NCBI GenBank assembly: GCA_903879715.1
Contig: CAIRMR010000189.1
Coordinates: 94,613 to 132,883 of the forward strand
Source: an uncultured Bacteroidales bacterium
GTDB lineage: Bacteria > Bacteroidota > Bacteroidia > Bacteroidales > UBA4417
DNA length: 38,271 nucleotides
Direction: 5' to 3'
Part shown: one piece after another, positions 9,137 through 24,100 of the stretch
How the letters are laid out: the number at the start of each line of letters is the position of its first letter
Position numbering within the stretch: the stretch's first letter is position 1
Program-made: the position numbers and the translations under genes
Notes under the pieces: generated by a model
What the model was told of the DNA's origin: nothing
Databases searched by the model: none
The model's input: the letters and a program-made list of their open reading frames with translations, nothing else

Positions 9137-12100
9137 TTATCGGATTAAGGTAATTGTTCCTGATGTCATTTGTGGCATATTATCATTATTTCCGGCATTA
9201 TGTCCATCCCATACTTCTCCGTCATTAAACTGAGCCTGCACCTTCCAAACGTAAACATCCTGCTGAAGTAATTTGCCATGTACTGTCCCATCCCATGCTT
9301 CGGTTGGTGATCCTTCGCTGTCAAGCTTGTCCGAGCTCCACAACAGGTTACCCCATTGATCGTAGACTCCTATATTGTACAACATCAGGTTCATTCCTTT
9401 TGGTTTAAATTCAGCTACCTTAGAATCAACGTTTCCCGGATTAAACGCATTCGGAATATAAAGCCCTTTATACATCAGATCGTATGACATTGATATTGTA
9501 TCCGTACAACTTTTTTCATTTAATGCAGTAAGTTGTATAGTATAATGTCCTTCCTTGTCAAAAGTAATAACCGGATTCGTTCCAAATGATGTTTTTCCGT
9601 CGCTGACAGTCCATTCATAGCTTGCGCCATCGATAGTTCCGTTGTTTAGCATGATCTGCCCCTGAATGTTTTCGTAATTTTCAATAATATTGAAAGCAGC
9701 TACAGGGTTCGTATTGATGGTAACTTGCTTTACTATTGTGGTAGAACATCCGTTTTTATCCGTAACCATCATGTAGGCATCGTAAGTGCCTGCATGTGCA
9801 AATTTATAAGTACAGTTTTGTTGGGTTGAACCTTCCAGTACTACACTGTCACTCTTGAATCTCCAGTTCCAGTCAACAAGTGCTGAGGATGTGGCTACCG
9901 ATTGATCTATAAATGAAACAGGTTTGGCTTCACAGTTGTTTTTCCAGATAAAGTCGGCTGCCGGGCTTTCAAATATATTGACTTTATTTATAATGGTATC
10001 GGTACATCCGAGAGTATTCGTTACCACAAGTTTAACATCATATGCGCCATAAACATCATACCTGTATTCTGCTTGTTTTGCGGAAGTAGTATCAGAGGTT
10101 GTGCCAGGATCACCAAAGTTCCATTGATAACTTTTAATGATTGTATTGTTATCCTTGGTCTGATTCTCAAACGTGGTACTGCTTCCCACACATACATCCT
10201 GCCACTGGTAGGCCGCACTTGCAGCTGGTTTTACCGCAACCTGGTTGCTGGCTGTATCTGTGGCTAATCCGCCAACCATTTGGGTGGCTACAACCATCTT
10301 GACTGTATAGTTGCCTGGAACTGAGTAGGTGTGTTGTACGATTTGCTGTGGCGAAGTGAACGTTGCCGAAGTATTGTCGCCAAAATACCATGTCCAGCTC
10401 GCGATAGGGGCCTGGCAGGTACTTGATTCCGTAAACTTCATGGTGCGTTTTACACATACCACAGGATCGCTCACTTTAAAAGCTGCTGCGATACAAGGCG
10501 TTCTGCGAATGGTTTTTATTATGGTATCAATACATCCGGCTTCGCTTTGGGTTATAAGAGTTACCTGGTAAACGCCCGGGTAGGTGTAATAATGAGTAAC
10601 ATTCGGGTTTGCCGGAAAATCCACGGTACTGCTTTTGCCATCGCCAAATTGCCAGGTCCAACGTATAATGTTAATTCCGAAAGTCAGATCCTGAAAATTT
10701 ACAAGGCTATCGCATGAACCGCCACTGTATGTGAAATCTGCATGGGGTAACAGATCTACATTTACGTTTATGTACCTGGTAGTGCTGCATCCATTATTAT
10801 CAGTTGCTTTAAGCGATACATAATAAGGTCCGGGTTTGCTGAAAGTATGTTCGGGATTGGCAAGTTTTGACTGATTATTATAATCAGTGGCAGGATCGCC
10901 GAAATCCCAGCTATAGGAGGTTATACTGCCTCCAACAGGCTGGATAAGCGAGGAAGAAAACCAGGTGGTTTCACCAAAACATGCCTGTGTATAATTGATG
11001 GCAAGTTGAATTTCCGGAGGAATACACACATTCTGAATTTGTGTGTTTGTACATCCATTGGAAGTTGTTACAGTTAGTTTAACTTCATAACAGGTATCGG
11101 AAGTGCCGAAAATATAGGAAGGATTCTGCGAGGTGGAGTAAACTCCCGGTGCAAATTCCCAGTACCAGCCTGTAATTATTGTCTGAGGCGTGCTAACGGA
11201 TTCATCCTTGAATATAACAGCACCATTATGGCAGGGTTCTGCCAGGTAGCTGAATTGAGCTTCAGGAGCTGCCAGTATGGTTACTGGTATTACTCTGGAA
11301 GCGGAACATCCGGAAGCGCTTGTTACTGTTAAGGTAACATTGTAAATGCCTGCTGCGGAATAAGTATAAGAAGGATTACGTTCTGCCGAAATATCTGATG
11401 TAGTAGCACTTACGCCAAAATCCCAGGCCCAGGCTACAGTTTTTTCACCGCTTGTATTGTAACTTTTATCAGTGAATTTCACCAGGTTGGATGCGCAATT
11501 ACCACTATAAGTGAATTGAGCTGTTGGCGATGCCTGAATCTGCACACTATGAGAAGTGCTGTTCGTACAACCTGCTGTATTTGTTATTGAAAGTGTAACA
11601 AAGTAATAGCCTGATTGTGTATAAACATGGGTAGGTTCAGCTGCATTGGAAGTGGATGTGCCATCACCGAAATCCCATACGTATGAAGCGATTTCAGCAA
11701 TATTGCTAATGTTTGCGTCAACGCTGAATATAGCCGGGGAATTGCTGCAGGTTGTTGATGATGTAAAATCAACTGCGGGGCCGCTTGTGATGTTTAATAT
11801 TTGAGTAATGGTATTGGTGCAACCCAGTGCATTTTCGGTTGTGAGTGTTACATTGTATATACCTGTGTTATTGAACAAATGTTGTGGGTTCTGAAGAACT
11901 GAAATATTACTCGTTCCAGAGGCCGGGTCACCAAAATTCCAATTCCATCCGATTATACTGTACCCATCTGATCCTTCTGACTGATCGGTAAAAGAGGTTG
12001 GAAGCGTGCTGCAACTGCTGGCAAAACTGAATGCTGATACCGGAGAAGGATTAATAGTAATTGCCGCTGTGTACGATGCTTCACATCCAGTTGTAGTGTG

Positions 12101-15100
12101 TACGGTTAAGGTAACATGATAGATGCCTGCAACAGCATATGTATGCGTCGCGTTGCCATTTGAAGGTCCATGGATAGTGACCACATCGCCATCGTCAAAA
12201 TTCCAGTTCCAGGAATTAATTATTCCATTGGGTGTGGATGAGAGATCAGTGAAAAGAACAGCTGTACCTGAGCATGACAAGAGATTGGGAGTGAACATAG
12301 CAATAGGAGCAGTAGTAACCTGTACCTGACGGGTTTTAACATTGGTACAGCCATTCTCATTGGTAATTGTCAGCGAAACACTATAGGTTCCGGGAGTAGT
12401 ATAAATATGGGAAGGATCAGGGTCAACCGAAGTTGAATTATCCCCAAACTGCCATACCCATGAAGAGGTGGAAGATGCATTAACAAAAGCTGAACTGCTG
12501 AAATGAACCGTGTCGGCAGCGCAACCGGTGTTGAAACTGAAATCAACTTCAGGCTTAGGCGAAATGCTGATTGTGCGGGTAACCGTATCGTGGCAGCCAT
12601 TTGCGTTTTGAACTAATAGCGTTACCAGGTAATCACCGGCCTGCCCGAACAAATGAACAGGATTCTGCTGGTTTGATGAATTATTTAATAATGAACCCGG
12701 ATCGTTGAAATCCCAGGCCCATGAAATCAGGTTGCCTTGCGACAGGTCATTAAACTGAACCGGAACTTCCAGGCAAGTTGCGTCAAAATCGAAATTTGCC
12801 AGCGGGCTTGGTAATATCTGTATACTCTTCGAAATGGTAGCCGAACAGCTGTCATTTGTTATAACAGTGAGTGTAGCATTATAAGTGCCATAAGTATCAT
12901 AAGTATGTGAAATACTTGGGTTTTCAGGGTAATGGATAACAGCATTCGTTCCATCGCCGAAATTGTATTCCCAACGCATTATGTATCCTATTGATGCTGA
13001 AGATTGATCCGTAAAAGCAACTTGGTACTTCGAACAAGCCGGAGCGTCAATGCTGAATTTAGCATCAGGAGCTGGCAGGATTGTTATGTTCCGTGAATTG
13101 GTATTCTCACAACCTGAAGTATTAGTAATGGTAAGGGTAACAGTATATTCGCCAGGTGTACTGTACATATGTTGTGGATCAGCAAGAGCGGAGGTTAATC
13201 CATCGCCAAATGACCAGTCCCATGAAGAATTCGTTGCGTTATCAATACTTGAAGCATGTGTGAACTGAATTGTGGCAGCAGAACAGTGGTTGTCAAAACT
13301 GAAATCAACAAAAGGAGCATCGGTAATAACAACGGTCTTGATAACGGAAGTAGAACATCCGTTGGCGGTTGATATTATCAGTTGTACCTGGTATGAGCCG
13401 GTTGATGAATACAGGTGTTCCGGATTCTGAATAGTTGAAACGTTATTTCCCCCTGTAGCGCCATCGCCAAAATTCCAGTTCCATCCGGTAATAATTCCGG
13501 CTCCACTGGTTTGGGTGAGGTCGTTAAATTGTACTGGTGTTCCCTGGCAGGTATTTGTTGCCTCAAAGTTTGCTGTAGGAGCAGGGTTGATAACAATAGT
13601 TTTTGAGTATTCTGCTGTACAACTATCACTAGAAACGATACTCAGTTTCACCGTATATGTGCCTGGTGCTGAATACGAATGGTCAGTGCCGGAATTTGAG
13701 GGATATACAATCTGTACTGTGTTTCCATCACCGAAATCCCAGTTCCATTCAGCGATAAAACCTGCGTATGTAGTCGATAGGTCATCAAAATGAACAGGAG
13801 CGTTTTCGCAGGAAATCAATGCTGCGTCGAACATGGCAACAGGTAATGGATTTACCACAACCGTACGGGTTTTCGAAGCTGTACAACCTGAAAGGGAAAT
13901 TACGGTAAGTTTTACCTCGTAGCTGCCAGCGGCTGCATATACATGATTTGTATACTCTTGATTATTCGTAACACCATCACCAAAATCCCAGGTCCAGCTG
14001 GTGATATCCGGAACATTCATTACGGCAGTATCAGGGCCGAAATTTGTAATACCGTCAATGCACGAGAAACTGTGAACAAAGTCAACAGGAACAGGAGCCA
14101 GTATGATAACTGGTTTTACTATAGTATCCGTGCAATTGTTAAAATTACGGACAACATGCATTACCTGGTAAGTTCCGGGAGCGCTGAATGTATGGGTAGC
14201 ATCTTCAAGATCTGAATAATTGTTTGAGCCTGTTGACGGATCGCCAAAATTCCACTGGTATTCTATGGTGTTGCCAGGTCCGTTAGCATAGGAGGCATCT
14301 CTGAAAGCAGTTTCAAGACCCGGGCAATCTTCGTTATACTGGAAGTTGGCAACCGGTGCCTCTATAACGTCAACCGGAATCGTTACCGATGATACGCAAC
14401 CATATGAATTGGTAACTGTAAGTGTAACATTAAATGTACCGGCTATATTGAAAAGATGCGAAACATTGGGCTCATCAGGGAAATGGATAGTATCATTGGC
14501 TGATCCGTCGCCGTAATTCCAAATCCACTCAGCGATATAACCGTAAAGTGTATGTGCAAGGTCGGTGAAATGCATCAGTTCATTCGAGCAGTCAGGTACG
14601 CTGTTTTTGAAAAATGCAACCGGGTATTGCGAAACGGTTATATTATGTGAAATTAATCTTACTTTACCAAGCGTATCGGTAGCTGTGAGCGTAACAGTGT
14701 ATCCGCCTACAGCCGGGAAAAGATGTGTCGGGTTCATTTCTGTCGAAGTGTTACCATCGCCAAAATTCCACAACCAGCTTGCTACAGCATTCGCATTGGT
14801 AATTACAGTGTTTACACTAAAAGCAACTGGCTGTGCTTCGCAGGTTGCGCCCCAGGTAAATTGAACTGCCCAGTTATTGGTCAGATTAAGTGTCAGATTA
14901 TCAGTAATCTCAGTACATGGAGCATTATCGATAGTAGAAAGTGAAAGAACTACCGAACCTTTTGCATAGTCAGCATTACTTGGAGTATAAGTTGAATTTA
15001 AGAAATTACTGTTGTTGAATGTGCCGCTTCCGGAGGTTGTCCACTGTACTGCAGCAGAATTTTGAACCGTAGCATCTGAAGCAACAAAAGTATCGCCGTA

Positions 15101-18100
15101 ATTGATAGTTGCATCAGGACCGGCTTCGGCTGAAATTGCCGGGTGGAATGTTAATATTGTTACATCTTCCGTAGTATTGGAACAAGGGCTATTCCCTGTA
15201 ACATGCAGGGTTAAGGACACCGAACCAGCTGAAATATCAGATGCTGAAGGGGTATATGAAGGTGTAAGTGTATTTCTTTGTGATAGTATTCCAGTGCCTG
15301 AAGTTGACCAGCTCACCATGAAGGAATTTGTTGCTGAAGCACCGATAACTGTATATGGACCGGCTATGCAAACATCCTGATTACCGCCGGCATCGGCAGT
15401 TGCAAAATGATCAAGCGTTACTTTCATCGTATCAGTTACCTGGGTAGTTGCACAACTGCCTATTCCGGTGGTTGTAAGCATCAGGTACACGCTTCCTGCT
15501 TCCAGGTCGCTGTTACCGGGAGTATAAATAGCCGACAATGTATTCGTTGTGCTAAAGGTTCCGTCACCGCTGGTTGACCATTTCGTAGTTCCGCCATTGC
15601 TGACAGTGCCACTAACGAATACGGGCTGTATGGAACAAATGGTTACATCTGAACCTGAATTTACTACAGCAGGTTTGCTGATCTGTATTGTACCCGGAAT
15701 GAATAAGTAACAGTTGGAAATAACATTAATGGCTTTTATCGTATAGTTGCCATAAGTCTGTGTTCCAAAGCTTATTGCGTTTCCTGTTCCTGAAATAGTA
15801 ACGCCTGTAGTGATACCATTTTTGAAGAGCGTATAATTTATACCATTTTCTGAACCATCAAGCCCGACAATAGCTGTACCACAGTTAAGTCCTGAAGGCG
15901 TAATATTGAAAACCGTTGGCAGGGCCATAATCAGTGTTGATCCGTTCATTAAGGTCTGGCAAGCAGTTGCTCCAATGATTGCTTTTACAGTGTATGAGCC
16001 GGTTACTGATTGTGGACCAAAATCCAGTACACTTCCTGTACCCGAAATAGTATCAATATTGAAAATGTTGTCCTGAACAAGCACATAATCAATGCCAATT
16101 TGTGAGCCATTCAGAATAACTGAAGTACCCGCGCATTGTGTTCCCGGTTCGGTGATTGAATATGCCAATGGCATGGGTTGCAGAACTGCTTTTCCATCCA
16201 TGATGGTAGCACAACCATTTACATTATTTATTGCTATGATGGAATAAGATCCGGCTATATTAACCGCTCCGAAATCAATAGCAGATCCGGTTCCTGCAAC
16301 AGCAGTGCCAACATTGGTTGTTCCATCGCGACGAAGCAGATAGCTTACACCTGGTTCAGAATCATCCAGCCCGATCGAAGTTCCTGAACAGATAATTCCT
16401 GCAGGAGTCACATTGAAAGCTGTTGGGCCAACTAAAATAGAGGTAACTCCATTCATTAATGCCGGGCATGATGCGGCTGACGAGAATGCCACCACCATGT
16501 ATGTTCCTGCTATCATTTGCGCCCCAAAACTGATAGGCGATCCTGTTCCGGCAAGTGTATCCATATGGAATATGCCATCGCGCAATAATACGTAGTTCAT
16601 CCCGGTTTCTGATCCATTGAGTGTGATTGACGTTCCCGGGCATTGATTCCCTGCTGGAAGTTCAGTGAAAACCAAAGGATTCGGATTTATTACAACACTT
16701 GCATTCATCATGGATGTACATCCGTTGTTGCCTGCTGCTTCTACAGTGTAAGTGCCTGGCAAAGTCTGGATGCCAAAATCTATAGCTGAACCTGTTCCGG
16801 CTACCGGGGGCCCTATGTTGATTGTGCCGTTACGGCGCAGCTGATACAAAACACTTGTTTCGGAATTATCAATTCCAATACTTATGCCTGTACAGAAAAT
16901 TCCGGAAGGTGTAAGATTGAACGCAATAGGAGCAGGGTTGAGGATTGTATTCCCATTCATCATTGTCTGGCAAAGTGTTGTTGCGTTGTAAGCAATCACT
17001 GCGTAGGTTCCTGATGTTGTCTGAATGCCAAAAGAAAGAGGTGAGCCATTTCCGGCCAATGTGTCAATATTTATTGCCCCATCAAGAACAAGGATGTAGT
17101 TTACTCCTGTTTCTGAACCATCGGTACCAATTGCAGTTCCAGGGCAGCGGACACCGGATGGTGTAATAGTATAGGCTATTGGATTCGGATTAACTTCAAC
17201 ATTTCCAGTCATCATTGAGTTACATCCATTGCTGTTGGTTGCTATTGCTGTGTAAATGCCTGATACCGTCTGAACTCCGAAACTGATAGCTGATCCGGTA
17301 CCCGCTATCGGGGTTCCCATATTAATGGTTCCATTAAGACGAAGCTGGTAGAAAGCCCCTATTTCGGAATTGTCAACCCCAATTGTGGCGCCGGCACAGA
17401 TTATACCTGCCGGAGTCATAGTATAAATTGTTGGAGCAATATTCGAAATTACTGAAGCTCCGTTCATTACCGACTGGCAGCTGGTTGCTGTATAGTAAGC
17501 AATAACAGAGTAATTACCAGAGGTCAATTGTGGCCCAAAGGAAATAATATTTCCTGTTCCTGCTATGGTATCAACTAAAACGTTACCATTCCGGACAAGT
17601 ATGTAATTAACACTTACTTCTGATCCATCCATTCCCAGTGATGTTCCCTGGCATTGTACTCCTGAAGGAAAAAGGTTAAATGCAACGGGTAAAGGATTAA
17701 TTACTACAGTGCTGCTCATAGTTGTAATACATCCGTTGCCATTAGTAGCTATTACTGAATATGTTCCTGTTAGATTGTGGCTGCCAAAACTGATAGCTGA
17801 TCCTGTTCCTGATACGGGAGTGCCAACATTTATACTTCCGTTCCAACGTAATTGATAGGTAATGCCTGCTTCTGAATCTTCAATCCCAAGAAGAGCGCCT
17901 ATACATGCATTACCGGCAGGAGTCATATTAAACGCAACCGGGGAAGCCTCTATTACGGACTTGTTATTCATAGGAGAAGAACAGAATGAAACAGTATTGT
18001 AAGCAATTACTGAATAACTCCCTGCTGTTAGCTGTGGGCCAAAATCAATAGCATTTCCGGTTCCGGGAATGGTGTCGAGGTTGATTGCTCCATCAAGTAC

Positions 18101-21100
18101 AAGAATGTAGTTAAAGTTTATTTCTGATCCGTCAAGTCCAACTATTGTTCCCGCGCAATAATTGCCTTCCGGGATGGTGGTAAATACAACGGGTAAGGGT
18201 TCAAGTACAGTGCTGTCGGCCATTATTGAGTTACAGCCTGTGGCATCATTTACGGCCCTTATAGTGTAGGTGCCGGTTAGGCTTTGTGGCCCAAAATCAA
18301 GGGCGTTGCCTGTTCCTGCAACCGGCGAACCCATATTATAAATGCCATCGAGCATTAACTGATAGGTAACTCCTGGTTGGGAGTTAGAAAGAACTACTGA
18401 ATTTCCGATGCATTGTATACCTGCAGGCAGGAGATCGTATTTTACAGGACTGTCGTTCATTACAGTAGTTCCGTTCATATTGAAAATACAATATGAAAAC
18501 TGGTTTATGGCCATGATCGTATACTTTCCTTCTGTAGATTGAGGACCAAAGTTGATTGGATTTCCATCTCCATGAATAGTATCTACGTGTATAGCATTAT
18601 CGAGTAGCAGAACATAGTCAACACCCAACTCTGAGCCATTTTGCCTGATCGTTTCACCTTCACATGCAGTTCCGTCCGGAACAATCGTGAATGCGATTGG
18701 ATCCGGATAAAGTGTAGAGCTGTCATTCATATACGAAACACAGTTTGTTATAGCGTCAATTGCTACAACCGAATAAATGCCCGGAAGTCCTGCGGTTCCC
18801 ATCGAAAGGCTTAATCCGGTTCCGGCTACAGGAGCACCAAGGTCAAAAGTTCCATTCCACCGCAATTGATAATTAACGCCGGTTTGTGATCCAAAAAGTG
18901 TAATTTCCTGGCCAGGGCAAAGGATTCCGGCAGGTATTACATTGAATATCTGGGGAGGAATATTAATAAATGTACTGCCATTCATCATTGCTTCACAGCC
19001 TGTTGTTGGATTTACAGCTTTAATGGTATAGGTTCCTGTCATGTAACGAGGACCGAATTCAAGGAATTCAACTATTCCCGTGCCAGCCTGTATATCGACT
19101 TCAACACCGTTAAGGAGAAGTGAATAATTCACATCTGAATCTGATCCGTTAAGCCTGATAATGGTTCCCGGACATTGTGATCCCGTTGGATCAATTGAAA
19201 ATATCGTTGGTAAAGGATTTACAATAACAACGACATCATGAAGCATCATCTGACTTGTGCCGTAAATTGGATGCACAGCACGCACTTCGTAAATTCCGGC
19301 AGTAGTAAAAGGTCCCCAGAAAAGTTGACTGTTTGTTCCTGCTTTTAACGCGCCCATCGGGAAACCGTCAAAAATGAGTTGATAATCCATGCCGACCTCT
19401 GATCCTGAAAGCATCACCATTAATCCGGGTTCACCTTCACAAATAGTTCCGCCACCGCTTACATCATAAAGTGTTGGAGATGCAAGTATGGTTATTTTTA
19501 CGCTTCCTGTCATATCCGCAGTACACCCTGTAAGCATATCTGTAGCAACTACTGTATAAATTCCAGGCTGGGTTTGTAAGCCAAAATCAAGTGCTATCTC
19601 AGTTCCTTCAACCGGTAATCCTACAGCGGTATTTTCGCAATACAATTGGTACCTTATACCTGCATCGGCATGAATAAGGCCAATAGTTCTTCCTGGCCCT
19701 CCTATTGGATACGAGCCACCACCTGTTACCAGGTACGAGGCAGGAGGATCAATGATATCAACGGTTGCGCTTCCATTCATCTGGTTTTTGCACCCTGTAG
19801 TGTTGTTAGTTGCTACAACAGTATAAGAGAATTCTGCAGTGCGGTTTCCAAAAGTGATCTCTCCCCCGTTACCAGTAATAGCTGGCCCATCTGCGACTAT
19901 GCCTCTATATAATTGATAGTTGGTATTAATTTGAGATCCGCTGAGTTTAATCTCCACACCCGATCCTGCAAAACAATACGAACCGCTGCCAGTTACACCA
20001 AATTGCAATGGTAAAGGATTTACTTTTACAGTAGCTGAAGCAGTAGCGCTATTGTAACCATCCCATATAGCTACGGTATATGTTGTATTAATATCAGGAG
20101 ATACAAGGGGATTCTGCTCTGTTGAACTAAAGCCGGCTGGGATACTCGACCATGAATATGTAAACACACCCGTTCCGCCTGTAGCTAAAGCACTTAATTG
20201 TGCCTGAGATGCGTCAGCGCAAATCTGAGTAGGAACAGAAGCTATGGTCACATTTACCGCATTCCCGTCCAGTGAAACCACTACCTGGTCGGTATCCTTA
20301 CAGCCATTACTATCCGTAACTTCAAGTGTAAAGGTCGTATTTGAATAAAGTTGAGTTGTAAAAGGGGTAGCTGTTGTGCCATCGGAGGCAATAAATGCTG
20401 AAGGTTCCCACGAATAACTTACCGGAGGAACACCATTAGAAACAGAGCCGGATAGAGATGTGCTGATTCCATAAGGGATTTCATCGTCAATGCCTGCATT
20501 TGCCACCGGCAAATCATAAATTGTAACTGAATTGCTGCCCATACCCTGCTTACATCCTGCCGGACTTGTTGCCATTACGGTATAGCCTCCCGCTAAGGTC
20601 TGGTTGCCAAAACTGAATGGAGCGCCGTCTCCAGTTATGGGGATGCCAATGGCACTGCCGTTGTTATATAACTGATAGCTCACTCCGGTTTGTGACCCGG
20701 CAAGCCCTAAAACCACACCAGGGCCCCCTGCACAGTAGCTTCCGCCCCCGGTAAGGTCGTATTGAAGAGGTAAAGGATTAACCGTAGTTGTTACAGAAAC
20801 CGGTAAACTATAGTTATATCCATCGTATACAGTTACATAATATTTGGTATCAATTAATGGCGATACAGTTATTGTTGCATTTAATGAAGTAAAGCCAACT
20901 GGCAACGATGTCCAGGAATACGTGTATCCACCATTACCGCCCGTAGCATTGGCATTTATTGTGGCACTTTCTCCCACACAGATTTCTGTCGGGGAGGAGA
21001 TAGGAACAGCTGCTATGGGAGTCCCATCTATAATAACAATCATTTCATCCTGAGCAGCACATCCGGTTGCATCTTCAACATACAGCGTATAGGTTTGGTT

Positions 21101-24100
21101 GTTGATCAGTTTTACCGTCTGGGGCGTAAGCGTATTAGCGCCAGATTCAATGTATGAATTTGGTGACCAGCTGTAGGTTAATGCACTGGTGCCGCTGGCA
21201 GTGCCATTCAGGTTAGTATAAATTCCGTAATTAATATGGGAATCAATTCCAGCATCTACTTGTGGCAGAGCGCGTACTTTTACAGTCAGAGTTACAGGGG
21301 TGCCATTGCAAAAAGTAGGTGTCAGGCCTTTAGGGGTAAGAGTATACTGCACATCAATATCGTTGGCTGTCAGATTAATCAGGGTTTCGGTGAAACTTGC
21401 CGATGTGCCCGAAGCCGCAGCATTGTTTATGCCAGGAACAGCTGCTCTCGACCAGGTGAATGTGCCAGCCGGATTAGCGGTAATGGTATAGTTAAAAGGC
21501 TGGCCGCTGCATACTGCCTCAATCAGGCTGCTGGTAACTACCGGTAATGGATTAACGGTAATCACATAGTTGGCATCCGCACCGGGGCAGGCAGGGCTAT
21601 AGGTTGAGGAGGGTGTAATTTTATAGGTTACAGTACCCGGTACGACTGAATTATTGTAAATGGTTTGTGCAGGTATTGTCGTCGAGGATCCTGATATGGT
21701 AAATCCGTTAATATCAATTGAGGATCCGGTTGCGGACCATGTATAACTGGTTTTAGGATCAGTATTTGACAATAAATTAACAAGTGCAGAAGTTGATCCG
21801 GAACAAATAGCTTGTGCCAATGCATTTGTAATCGTGGGGCGTGGATTAATGGTCACTATATGGGTTGCTTTTGGCCCAATACACCCTTCGAATGTTGGAG
21901 TTACCTGGTAAGTTACTGTGCCCTGGCTTGATAAAGTACTGTTAATTGTTTGCGGAAGTATTGAAGTTGCAGGATCGGCTGATGCAGTATAGCCTGTAAT
22001 GTTTGGACCCGAAGGTGTTGCTGTCCATTTATATGTCGTTGTACCTGTTAAAACAGTTGAAGTGAAATCAACTTGTGTAGTAGCTGTTCCGCTGCAGATG
22101 GATTGGTTGGCAGGGCTAAGAGTTACTGATGGAATTGGATTTACTGTTACAACATAATCGGAAGAAATTCCGACACATCCGTTGGCGGTTGGTGTTATAG
22201 TATAAGTAACTATTGCCGGGGAACTTGTGGTATTAACTATTGTTTCATTGATAGTGCCTCCGCTACCGCTTGTATTAATTGTAATTCCCGGTGTAGTGTT
22301 AGCCACCCAGGTATACGTTGGAGTTGGAACCGTTACATTTGATGTGAGTGCCAGGTTAAATGCTGTGCCTGAGCATAGCGTGGTATTTAGAGGACTATTC
22401 GTGATTTTTGGCGTAGGATATACGGTAACATTAAAATTTGTTGTGCCGGATTTACATGTATTAAGTGTCATTACTACAGCATAAACAACGGTTTGCGCTA
22501 CATTATCATTATTTGTAAGTGTTTGCGAAATGGGAGATCCTGTGCCTGTAAGGTCAAATCCTGTTACATTACCTGTTGTGGATGCTGTCCATTCAAAAGT
22601 AATATTGGGATCATTGCCCTCAAGGGTTATAACCACAGGGACACCGGAGCAAGTCTCAGGTGATGAAGGTATAACCGTTAGTACCTGCTCCGGGGTAACG
22701 GTTACAACAACGGTTACAGGGTTTCCAACACAACCGTTACTCGTAGGAGTTATAATATATGTTATATTATGATTTGCATTGGAAGTATTGCTTAATGTTT
22801 GTGAAATGGCAGCTGTGGATATGGGTACTAATTGATCGCTTCCGCCTGTAATTACGCCGCCTGAGTTTGCAGTCCAGGAATATTGGGTTCCGGCAACATT
22901 CGACAACAGAGGTATATTGATTGTACCTCCCGAACAGAGCGTATAAGTTAATTGTGGCACTGTTAATACCGGCTCTGGGTTTACTTTTACAACATAATCA
23001 TTTGGAATTCCGGCGCAACCGTTAGCACCGGTATTTGGTACTATATGATATGTAACTGTCCCTTGAGCGTTATCAGTATTAGTTATAGTCTGAATAGGGA
23101 TTGTATTCGTGCCATTGGTATTAAATCCTGTAACAGTTGTAGCTGAAGCAGTTGCTGCCCAGATAAAAGTTGTTGCGGGTATGTTTGATATTAAAGTTAC
23201 AAGACTTGTTTTATCTCCCGTGCAGATGGTTTGTTGCATAGGATTATTTGTAACGCTGGGTGCAGGGTTTACATAGATGGTATAAACAACTGATGGACCG
23301 GTAGGGCAGGTGCCACTTGGCATATGGGGAGTGATGGTATACTCTACTGTTCCAATGGTTGATAGTAAACCGGAAATTATCATGGCTGGTATATTCCCGG
23401 TTCCGGAAGCCAGGTAACCGCTCAATCCTGCTGTGCCTATTGCAGTCCATGAAAATGTTGCAGTTGGAATATTCGATAGTAACAATACTGGTGTTGAGGT
23501 TGTTCCTGAGCAAATATCCTGCGAAAGTAAAGGATTGGTTACAAGTGCAATTGGATATACGGTAACTACTAAGTTGAAAGGAGGCGTACCCGCGCAAAAT
23601 GATGTTCCAGGGCCTGTAGGGGTAATAACGTATGTAACTTTGCCCTGGAGAGCTGATCCTAATGGCATTATGTCCAGAACATCGTGTATAGGGCCGCTTC
23701 CGGAAGCTGTAAAACCGGAAACATTGCCGGATGTAACCGAGGCAGTCCATGTATATGTTGCGTTGGCAACATTGCTTGTAGGATGATAGTTTACATTGTT
23801 ACCGGTACAGATTGCTTTTGTTGATGAACTTGTTACAACCGGGATATCATCAACCTGAACAACAACAGCATTTGAGTTCCTGGGGTCGCAGGGAGGTGAT
23901 GATACAACCAGGCGGTACCATGTTGTAACAAAAGTTGCCGGGGGCTGATAAGTGGATGAATTGGCATTCAGTATATCGGTAAAGCCAGCTGTAGCGCTGG
24001 TAGTACTCATTTGCCATTGATAGGTATATAACCCGCTGGCACCGGTTGATGGGGTTGAAGTAATTAATGGGGGAGTCCCGCCGGGACAAACCTGTGAATT

